Below, in pieces: positions 56,088 through 64,000 of a DNA stretch of 64,000 nt. The stretch is from Phocoena phocoena (lineage: Eukaryota; Chordata; Mammalia; Artiodactyla; Phocoenidae): assembly GCF_963924675.1 (NCBI RefSeq), contig NC_089225.1:114175094-114239093 (forward strand), written 5' to 3'. The translations under genes and the position numbers were made by a program. Each line of letters opens with the position of its first letter. Positions within the stretch are counted from its first letter, which is position 1. Under the pieces are notes generated by a model. That model was not told the origin of the DNA. It made no database searches and saw only the letters and a program-made list of their open reading frames with translations.

Positions 56088-56570
56088 TGTAATTTGGACT
56101 GACTCCATGTTGGATCAGTTTCTTCTTTTACTTTAACCTTTGTATTCTGCTTTTGCTACAAGTTAAGAATGCTGCCTATAGCCTGAAATATACAGGATTA
56201 CGCATTCTTAAGGCTCTGACCTTTAAAGGTATAACACTTTTATTCGTATAGAGATAAAAAGTTGCAGAACAGAGAATAACACTTATCTTGGAGGTTTACA
56301 GGTACATGAAGACCTGACCTACATGGGCAGCTGCCAGAACAAAGGATTCTGACACCAAGAAGTCTGCAACAACCAGCCACGGCCCCTCCCCTTTTAGTAT
56401 AAAAGAATCTGTATTCTAACTTGGGTAAGATGGTTCTTTGGGACACTAGCCCACCATCTTCTTGGTCTGCTGGCTTTCCAAATAAAGTCGCTATTCCTTG
56501 TCCCAACATCTCATCTCACGATTTATTGGCCTGTCGTGCGGTGAGCAGAATGAGCTTGGACTCAGTAACA
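56088..56570 (+). mobile_element. Solo LTR of an endogenous retrovirus (class I-like)
   Basis: The 483-bp block starts TGTAATTTGG and ends CAGTAACA, giving TG...CA termini. It has a TATAAAA box at 56398-56404 and an AATAAA signal at 56481-56486 followed by GTCGCTATTCC and CCTGTCGTGCGGTGAGCAG. Spacing of about 80 bp between TATA and poly-A signal suits a retroviral LTR with short R. There is no gag, pol or env beside it. The flanks (GAAGC left, GAAAG right) are purine-rich but not an exact duplication. It interrupts the L1 3' UTR, so it is younger than that L1. Class is inferred from general layout. Confidence 0.75.
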
Positions 56571-56612
56571 GAAAGAAGGAAGGAGGGAGGGAGGGGGAGA
56601 GAGAGAAAGCAA
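56571..56612. repeat. GAAG/GGGA purine simple repeat
   Basis: GAAAGAAGGAAGGAGGGAGG followed by GAGGGGGAGAGAGAG directly abuts the LTR on the right and belongs to the A/G-rich part of the interrupted L1. Confidence 0.82.
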
Positions 56613-56879
56613 ATGGTAACTATGGGAGGTGATGGAGTGTTACTTAGCCTGGTTGTGGTGTGATCATTTCGCAGTGTTCGTACATGTATCAAATCATGAA
56701 GTTGTACACTTAAAATGTATATAGTTTTTTTTAATTATCGATAATATCTCAATAAAGCTGGAAAAAAAAAGTTGACCAGGTATTTCAGAGCGGGAATCAA
56801 GCTCCCCTTCGGCCCAGGCTCAGCTGTGGGACCCGTCCTCCCTAACCCAGCCTGGGTTTTGCAGACCCTGCTGGACAGG

Positions 56880-57235
56880 GCTTCTATTACTTTAAGGACT
56901 AACTCATCATAGAATCCACAAATCCAGGGAATTTTTTCTAATTGACCAGATGTTTAAGCTGAAGCATTGATTTTTATTTCAAGCCCCCAACGAAGGGTCA
57001 GCAGTTCCTTCCAAAGACTGGAAACGGTACATCTCCCCACACTGCCTGGTCGGTATTAATTACACGGACACACAAGAAAATTATGTGCTCTGATTAAACT
57101 TGTATAATTTAGCCAACTTGTTTTCTGTCAGTGAAGAGTATTTTCTTAATTAGGTGATGAATCACCTTGGCTTTGGCGTTCCAGTGTTTTTATTCTTCCA
57201 GAAAAGTTCATTTTAATTCTGTGAGTGGTTCCGTG
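56880..57235. promoter_or_regulatory. Candidate conserved non-coding element (strongest)
   Basis: A 350-bp AT-rich, non-repeat island in GC-rich DNA. It contains TTCTAATTGACCAG, GCATTGATTTTTATTTC, GGTATTAATTACACGG, TCTGATTAAACTTG, TTCTTAATTAGGTGATGAAT and TTTTAATTCTG. Multiple TAATTA/ATTAAT homeodomain cores, low CpG and no open-frame signal are the usual look of a vertebrate developmental enhancer. Deep conservation is not testable here. Confidence 0.5.
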
Positions 57236-60200
57236 GCAAGTGTCCTGCACAGGAGGGAGCCGCTCCGAGGCTGGATGGGCGGAGATGAGACCCTCCCCTC
57301 CGGGGCTCCCAGGAGGAAACAGGCAGCCCTGCCCCGGTGACCAGAGAAGCTTCACTCAAGTGGGTCAGGGTGCGGCGAGTCGGAGGGGACCCCAGGGCTG
57401 GGGTTCGTAGGGACCGAGGTCTGTGCTCTCGGAACTGAGGGCTGAGTGGGGAGCTGCGCGGGGCAGGGGCTGCCTCGCAGGCACCGGGACCTCAGGTCCA
57501 GGATGTGATGTGTACAGCCCGAGTCCCGGGCCCTCCCGGGGCCTCACACGCCTGCCTGGCTCTCGTGAGCTGGGGGCCTCCGGGGCACCTCAGTCCAGGC
57601 AGGTGTTTCAGGGTGACCTGGCTGGTAATCCCAAGGCCCCGTGTCCTGGCTCCAGCAAGCTCTGTAGAATGGCTGCACACAGGAGCTGCCCCAGGCAGAG
57701 TGTCCCTCCTGGGTGGGCCCAGGCTGAGGACCAGCGGCCTGATCCACCCCCCTTCCTCGCCAGGAGCCCTGAAGAGGGTGGGCTTCCAGGGCAGTGCTCC
57801 AGGGCGAGCGACAGGCCCTCCCGACTCTTCCAGGCCCTGTCCTCCCCGTCTGACCCTTTGCTTCCCGCAGGCATCAAGCTGAGGGAGGGGCTTCCTCTGG
57901 GAACCCGTCTCCCCGGGGTCCACCGCTGGCTTCTCTGAGGTCAGACAAGAAACTCAGGGAACCCGGTGTGCCGCCCTCAGCTGCTCAGAGCCTGCCCTGG
58001 GGGTGGGAACTAGGTCTTCCTCGCGCAGACAGTGTGTCAGGCCCGGGGCCAGGATCAGAGACACCTCATTTCGTGGTCTAAAGAGCTCGGGTGAGAATTA
58101 CGGCTGGGAACAGAGCCTCACCACGTGGTGTGATTTGGAACTGAGGGGCGACTCCACGAATGAGTGAGTGAATGAATGACGTGGGCTCCAGGCCGCCCTT
58201 ACCTCCACGGGGTTGTGTCTGGAAGCACCTGAGGCCATCTGGGTGCTGGTCCGCGTGGGGAGGGGGAGGGAGCAGAGAGGAAGTGAGGGCAAAGCGGCTC
58301 CCGGACCAGGAGAGGTAAGGGGAGGGATACCCCTGCCAAGCCCAGGACCTTCCACCAGGGCGCACACCGAGGGACCTCTCAGAAAACGCCTATGACCTTG
58401 GGTGCAGGTGACCCACTGCCGCAAGCCCTAAGGAAACTCCGAGGAAACACTGGCAGACTGCAGCCTCATGGATATTAATAACTTCCGAGCTGAGAGATAT
58501 CCGCAAGGGAATATTTCAGGTGAAGAGGCCGGCGATGGCGCGGGTGAGGAAACATCTGTGACAGATCAAACACAAAAGATCAGCCTCCAGGAGGTACAGG
58601 CCTCCAACCAGTGAGGCAAGTCCTCAGAAGGAAGAGAGAGGAACGGGGTGGGGGAGACAGCTCAAAGAGAAGGAAGGCCAGTGCCCGGGAGACACCCGGC
58701 AAGACGCTGAGCCTCCCAGGGACCTGGCCAATGCGGGCGAAGCCCCAGAGCCGCCGTCCTGGCCGCAGGGTTGGCTGAAGTATAGACGGCTGATGACACA
58801 GGTTTGCGGACAGGCGTTCACGGGTCAGAACAAAGCTTACGGCCTTGGCACTGGGGACACAGCTGTGAGCGTAGCAAAGTCCCCACCCCGGGAGCAGCAA
58901 CCTGGACAGAGCTCGTGTCAGAGGAGTTCACGGATGTAAGTGGACACAGTTCCCATCAGGGCCCTCCCAGCCGACGAAGACACACATATGTCAGCATCTA
59001 CCTAGGATGGACGACGTCTCTGTACCACGCAGCACAGGTGAGATCTCTAAGACGCTTATTACTTGGGAACAGCCAACACACACGTGAGGTGTAACTGCTG
59101 ATGTAAACTAAGAGCACATCTGTGTGCAGACATCCTTAGGCTCGTGTAGGTGCACCAAAGTGAGGAAACGCTCCTTGTAAGGGCGCTTTACTCTAAGAGA
59201 GCAGCGCTGGGAGGGGCAGCAAGGCCACCGTGGGTTTCGTCCTTCTGTGCTCGTCTGTGTTGATCCTTGTTTGCAGTGAGTGCCCGTCCCTCTGCTGGGG
59301 TGTCCCCGAGCCTGCAGGCCTGGTGCTGGGAGTGGGTTCTTGCCTGACAGCGGGTCTCATCCTGGGCCGCGGGATCCTCATCGGCCACCCCTTCGAGGCG
59401 GCCTCCACGCCGCCCCTGCATTCTGATCGCCCACCTTGAAGCCTTGGAGGCGGGTCAGTGCCCCCGTGTGGCCATTTCACCAGGGGCCTACCCCGGCCAG
59501 GGCCGCCCCGCGTGGCCCACCTGTTGGCCCTGGGCGGGGGAGGGGAGGCAGGCGTGCTGCTCAGACCCCCTGCAGGCCAAAGGCTCCTGGGCGACCTTCC
59601 CTTGTGGCTGTGTCATGGTTCCAGGACTGCAATACCTTTCAGCTCAGAAGGGAAATCTCTTCCTTTCAATCCTGCAGACCCTCGCCTGGCCTTGCCTCCT
59701 CCACTGCCCACTTCCCTTTCCTTTGAGCCAGATTCAGTTGGCTTCCACTCATTCCCACAGAAGTCCCTTGCCATGGTCCGGAAAGCATCTCACCTGCTGA
59801 GAGGTACGGCCGCACCCCGGGGCCCCGGCTCACAGGGGCCTCCCGACAGAAAGAGGCAGCTCTGAACGGAGGGTTCGTCGTGCCACCGAGTAAAAACGGT
59901 CCCATCAGAGTGCCTGGTCATTCAAAACCTTTTTTATGTAAAGAAAGTGGGGTGAGGGGGTACATTTTCAGCCAGGACTGGTTGCTTTCCATGCTCTAAT
60001 ACCCCTACCCCCTCAGGGTGGGGAGGGGCAGGACAGGCTCCCTCTTGCAGACCCCATCCTGCCCCGGCCCTTAGTTGTCATTCACGGAGGAGGAAACGGG
60101 CCCGGGCAGCAGAGGCACAGACTTCCCAGAGGCCACGCCAGCCTGAGGATCAGAGGGCCGGGTGCCCAGCAGCCACCAGGTGTAGTCCTCGGCCAGCTCA

Positions 60201-60484
60201 CGGTCTCTCTTTCTTTCTCTCCCCCTCCCTCCCTCTCTCATTTTCTGGGTGCCTCCAGGGGCTGGACTGCTGAGGACCCCAAGATGAAGGGACCCAGGCC
60301 AGGCCTCAAAAGGGCCCCCGGCCCCGTGCAGACACAGGCCAGGGTCTTCCCAGGGAGGCGCAAGGCTTCACATCCATGTCCAGGACCAGATGCTCCGAGG
60401 GGGACCAAACGGAGCCTCCAGGAGGGGCGGGGAGGCCAGGGCTGGAGCTGCAGGTCTGTGGCCAGCTCCTCTTTCAAGATGACT
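57236..60484. other. GC-rich single-copy DNA
   Basis: No gene is recognised. It contains a CT-rich simple repeat at 60203-60240 and a small AT-rich patch at 58466-58515 (GGATATTAATAACTTCC). The plus frame 57423-57938 and its competitors are unassigned. Confidence 0.45.
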
Positions 60485-60675
60485 TTTTTTTGAACTACCT
60501 TGAGTTGTCATTTAATTAACACACAGGAGGTAATCAGTTATGGTGGGAACTGTTCTTAACCAGCGTAATCTAACCCTTAGCAGAGAGGGATACTTTGTAC
60601 GTTGGTCAAAATTTAACCCCCCCTTGGATTTGTGGCCACAATTAATGGAAGATGAAGGGCAAGAGGCCCTCACAA
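60485..60675. promoter_or_regulatory. Candidate conserved non-coding element
   Basis: GTTGTCATTTAATTAACACA, GGTAATCAGTTATGG, GGTCAAAATTTAACCCC and CCACAATTAATGG form a 190-bp AT-rich patch with TAATTA and ATTAAT cores in GC-rich DNA. It is not a recognised repeat. Confidence 0.42.
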
Positions 60676-62419
60676 GCCCCATAGGTGGAAGCTGGGCCTC
60701 GGCCGTCCTAGCCAAGCTCATGTTTCCCTGAGTTCCTACGGGCCCAAGGGCTTCCAGAAGCCGCACTTCTTTCCAGCGTCTTCCATCTACGTGAACGCCC
60801 CTCATCTGGGTCTACCTGGGACTGCTGCATCGCTTGACTTCACGCCCGGAGCATCACGCAGAAGGAAATTAGTGCAGTTACAGCTAATCCCTGTCTAGAC
60901 CTGCAAAGCGCTCAGTGTGGCAAAGCAGCTTCGACGCTCGGCCCTCTGGTCTGGGCGGGTGACTCCGGCCCCGGCAGCCCTCCAGCCTGCAGGGCTCTGG
61001 GTGGCCAGGCCTGCAGGGCTGTGGTGTGAGTCTCGGCCTTTGCAAGGAAGGAGAGGGGAGGAGGAGACCCTTTCCCAGAGTCTGTCCTTCTGGCCTTCCC
61101 GGGCAGGCCGTGCTGGGAGACAGCTGGGACCTCCAGGGCTGCAGTGCCCGGAGGCAGCTGCGGCCAGTGGGGGAGACCCCCCCCCCCGCCACTGCATCTC
61201 AGCTGCCCAGCTGCCCAGGGAGGCAGGCACCACACGAGGGGCACTGGCTCCTCCCGGAAAGGGCCAGGGCAGCCCATATTGAGTCACGGGTGGCCCTGAG
61301 TTGTGCGGCTGTGCTCACGGAGGCCCTGGTCAGCTCTGTCCCCAGCGGCCTGAGCTCTGGACCTGGAGCCAGGCTGTCCTGAGCGAGTCTGGCCTTAGTG
61401 TCCAGTGGTCTATTCTGGGACCCAGGCACGAAGGCGAGCCCTGGGGAAGGAGCCACCGTGCCCTCCGGGAGGGCCCTGTGTCCAGCTGTAAGGGCCTTGG
61501 CTAGGCGAGCGCTCTGCACACGGGGCAGGTGCATAGGCAGCAACTTTGGGAAACGAGGTCGTTTTTGCGTTCCTCCACGTGGCTGCCGCGCTGCCAGCAG
61601 GGGCGTCTGTCCAGGGCTCCGGTCTGCGATTCTGCGTGGCAGTGAGGCCCGCTGCTCGGGAACACGCACTGTCCCCGAGGCTCTGGCTAGGATCCAGAGA
61701 CCGCGGCAGGCGCCCTGTGCCCGGGCCAGGCAGTGGCATCTCCAAGGACCAGTGCAGACCCCCAGGGCCCCACCCCCTCCCCACCCCCCTCCCCAGGGTC
61801 TTCAGGAAGCTTTCTGGAAAGATCCAGGGAGCCACACTGCCCGCCAGGCTTTGGGAGGCTGGTCCCGGTCACGCATTCTCATTTTCAAAGCCTGGGGGAC
61901 TCCGACAGCCGTGGGCAGGTCGGGTTTCCTCCTAAGTGGAACTCGCTGAGGAGTCCGACCTGATAAGAATTGGTGCTGGGGGCTTCTGAGCCGAGCCGGG
62001 TCTGGTTTCTCCCCGGAGACAGAAGCCCATTGTCGGCTGGCTCTCCCACGGCGTTTCCCAGGGAGAGCAGGGGCCTCTGGGGGCCGTGGCATCCCCACCC
62101 GGGCTGGGCAAGCCCCGGGGGCTTCAGAAAGATGAGCCGAGTGGGGCAGATCTGGTGTGACTGGGGGCTGGGAGTGTGGTAAAGTGACCCTGGGTGGCTC
62201 CTGGAAGCAGAGAGGAGGATGGGCCGAGAGCCAGGGCGCCGCTGGGCACCAACCACTGCTGCTCCTGGCTGCCCACGCCCGGCCCAGCTGCCCTGGACAG
62301 AGGTCCACAGGGAACTCAGGCGAGAAGGCTGAAGGGGTCTTCATTTCTTCCTCCCACCTCTCACCCGCACAGCCGGGCAGAGGCTTGGACGAGGGGGTCT
62401 CAGCAAATGCCAAGGGGCA
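60676..62419. other. GC-rich single-copy DNA
   Basis: A second short AT-rich patch at 60860-60895 (GGAAATTAGTGCAG, CAGCTAATCC) may belong to the preceding element. The rest is GC-rich with no gene recognised; overlapping frames (61398-61949 plus, 61802-62443 minus) are of chance type. Confidence 0.45.
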
Positions 62420-63205
62420 GATTTTTAAAAACAACGATTGCACGCATAATTGTACAGTTCAATGGTATCAGATACGTCCACAGCGCTGTGCAAACACCAC
62501 CGCTAACTACAGCTAAAACTTTCTCATCATCCCCAGCAGAAACCGTGTGCCCGTTAAACAGAAACACCCCTGCCCCAGGCCCTGGTACCTCCTAACTCAC
62601 CTTCTGTCTCTACGAACTTGACTATTCCAGGCACCTCACGGAAACGGAATCGTATAGCACCTGTCCTTCTGTGTCTGGCTTATTTCACTTAACGTCCTCA
62701 GAGTTCATCTGTGTTGCACCCCTGTCAGCGCTTCATTACCTAGGGGGAATAACACACCACTGCACGGGTAGACCACATCTTCTTTACTCATTCAGTGGTC
62801 AGTGGACACCAGGGCTGCTCCCACCTATTGGCTACTGTGGGCCATGCTGCCGCTAACAGGGCTGTGCAAATATCTCCTCGAGATCCCGCTTTCAGTTCTC
62901 TTGGGTGTACGCCCGCAAGAGGAACTGCTGGATCGTATGGTAATCCCACGTTTCACCTTCTGAGAAGCTACCAAACCGTTTTCTACAGTGGCCGCAGCAC
63001 CTTACCCGCCCGCCAGCTACATGGGAGTCTGCCAGCTTCGCCACAGCTTCAGCAACGCTTGTTATCGCTGGGGTGCTTTGATGGCAGCTGTCCTAGTGGG
63101 TGTGAGGCGCCGTCTCACTGTGGTTTGATTGGCGTTTTCCCTCGTGACTAATAATGTCGGGCATCCATTTGTGCATCTTCTCTGGAGAAACGTTGATTCC
63201 TTTGA
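62420..63205 (-). mobile_element. L1M LINE 3' end, antisense
   Basis: Plus-strand landmarks run in order: ATTGTACAGTTCAATGGTAT, AGCGCTGTGCAAACACCACC, ACTTGACTATTCCAGGCACC, TGTCTGGCTTATTTCACTTA, GGCTACTGTGGGCCATGCTG, GAGGAACTGCTGGATCGTAT, CCTAGTGGGTGTGAGGCGCC and TTCTCTGGAGAAACGTTGAT. The copy is unusually GC-rich for L1 (many A/T to G/C changes), like the surrounding DNA. Confidence 0.87.
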
Positions 63206-63444
63206 AGTGGCGGATTCTTTGGACTCCAATGTTCTGACTGATTTAGAGCCAGTGTGGACACTGCCCATCCCCCCACAGTGGCCACACTGTCACCACCCTC
63301 GGGGCCACTTTCGGGAACCTGGCCAAGGACCGGGGGGCTGAGGGCGGGTGCGCAGCCCCAGGTTCCCTGGTTTCTCAGTGGCGGCACAGCGGCGAGAACC
63401 CGCGGGCTGTGCTTTCTCACGGTTTGGGTTACAACCCGAGCGGC
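63206..63444. other. GC-rich single-copy DNA
   Basis: No gene is recognised. Confidence 0.35.
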
Positions 63445-63700
63445 CGGTGCTGGGATTAATTGGATGGATCAGAAATTACCCTTCTCTGTTTCTGCTTTTC
63501 ACCTTGCTCTCTGGCAGGCACCTACTTCAGAATCGCAAAGGACTCCCTCCGCCCCTCCTGGGACGGCGCCTTCTCACAGCTACTGAACGCCAATTAATTT
63601 GTCTCATTTACATGAAAAAGTGCAGAAGATGTCTTTCTACATAATTAACTATATTTTGCAAGTCATTAAGATTCTGGAGCCCTGCCCACAGTAGCACCCT
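63445..63700. promoter_or_regulatory. Candidate conserved non-coding element
   Basis: GGGATTAATTGGATGGATCA, CCAATTAATTTGTCTCATTT, ACATAATTAACTATATTTTG and AGTCATTAAGATTC pack at least four homeodomain cores into 250 bp. The rest is single-copy. Conservation is inferred from look, not measured. Confidence 0.5.
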
Positions 63701-64000
63701 ATTCACCGGCAGAGATAAGTGCCGTCTCTGGGGGTGGGGGCCAGAAGGAGAGCGGGGAGGACCCAAAGAACCGGCCTGGCTGATGCATATTCATGAGACG
63801 GGGCCAGGCTGCCATCCTGCAGAGCTCCTCTGCTGTCCCACTGGTTGAAAAGGTTTGTTCAGAGCTGCCCTGCCAGGGGAGCAGGGAGGGCCTGGGTGGG
63901 CCGTGCCCCGCAAGAGCTCAGGTTAGGGTCTCACTGCGGGGACAGCACCCACATCCCCAGGCCAGTGAAAAGAGCATCCCTTGCCTTCTAGAACCATCCA
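63701..64000. other. GC-rich single-copy DNA at window end
   Basis: No gene is recognised. It holds the POU-dimer palindrome listed next, and a FOX-like GGTTTGTTCAG at 63852-63862. Confidence 0.4.
63783..63794. promoter_or_regulatory. POU-dimer (MORE) palindrome
   Basis: ATGCATATTCAT is the exact reverse complement of ATGAATATGCAT, the MORE site bound by homodimers of OCT/POU factors such as POU2F1 or POU5F1. It lies about 80 bp from the AT-rich TAAT-motif island, in non-repeat DNA. Binding is inferred. Confidence 0.5.

Larger units (their letters stand above)
55623..56770 (+). mobile_element. 5'-inverted L1 3' end, split by a solo LTR
   Basis: The first about 55 bp (GACATTTGGTTGTTTCTATA ... 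AATGCTGCAGTGAAC) is antisense L1. From 55683 (GGATGAATGGATGAAGAACA) the sequence is sense and follows on: CAATGGAATATTACCTGGGC, ATGGATGAACCTGGAGGACA, AGGACAGACACTGCGTGATC and GTTGCCAGGGGCTGGGGGGA. After the LTR the 3' UTR ends CTCAATAAAGCTGG plus an A run at about 56760-56770. The inversion joint falls between segments that are neighbours in the intact element, the pattern of twin priming. Flanks AGATGACTGGG and AGTTGACCAGG may be a decayed target duplication. Confidence 0.82.

Noticed and set aside
59230..59439. 69-codon plus-strand frame with hydrophobic start (MGFVLLCSSVLILVCSE)
   Set aside because: It resembles a signal peptide or membrane segment, but a 95-codon antisense frame competes and no known protein is recognised.
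1..64000. Bacterial-type features: operons, ribosome binding sites, CRISPR, insertion sequences
   Set aside because: The sequence is mammalian. The tandem repeats have no spacer structure of CRISPR type and no prokaryotic gene is present.

Overview
The window is eukaryotic and mammalian, and almost certainly from a cetacean or close relative. Four tRNA-derived SINEs (about 15.4, 25.1, 39.3 and 53.7 kb) open with the CTTCCCTGGTGGCGCAGTGGTT head typical of cetacean CHR-type SINEs, and each sits inside a short target-site duplication. Mammal-wide MIR and L2, L1M/HAL1-like LINEs, MaLR LTRs and a cetartiodactyl-type L1 3' end agree with this. I found no protein-coding gene, exon chain, tRNA, rRNA or CRISPR array that I can defend. 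The many 60-500-residue open frames are what GC-rich DNA and tandem repeats produce by chance. I read the window as intergenic or deep-intronic DNA.

Layout. 1-9 kb: GC-rich single-copy DNA with a higher-order G-rich minisatellite (3.1-3.9 kb), two smaller tandem repeats and a MaLR LTR. 9-19.5 kb: AT-richer and repeat-dense, with antisense L1M, L2 and MIR, a three-deep nest (old L1, MaLR LTR, cetacean SINE), and then two L1 ORF2 remnants of different apparent age. 19.5-24.2 kb: GC-rich single-copy DNA with a good CTCF-like site. 24.2-29.8 kb: LINE debris plus a 1.25-kb GGAT-family array joined directly to the 3' end of an L2. 30-46.4 kb: GC-rich, with an MLT1-type LTR, a CpG-dense segment carrying a CCAAT box (34.4-35.0 kb), an AT-rich homeodomain-motif island (36.6 kb), a second antisense MaLR LTR, a SINE and another CTCF-like site. 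46.4-50.6 kb: a long antisense L1/HAL1 composite. 53-56.8 kb: L1, a SINE, and a 5'-inverted L1 split by a solo LTR with TATA and polyadenylation signals. 56.9-64 kb: GC-rich DNA with several AT-rich, TAAT-motif-rich islands that look like conserved non-coding elements, an antisense L1, and a perfect POU-dimer (MORE) palindrome near the end.

How it fits together. With no genes, the likely function is regulatory. The islands at 36.6, 55.0, 56.9, 60.5 and 63.5 kb, the PBX/PREP and POU-dimer motifs, and a pair of convergent CTCF-like sites (20.1 and 45.8 kb) fit the flank or intron of a developmental gene. That is inference: it needs a cross-species alignment, which I could not run. I did not find a clear new biological system. 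The most notable items are the candidate enhancers, the CpG-dense CCAAT segment, the higher-order minisatellite, the inverted L1 and the L2-seeded GGAT array.
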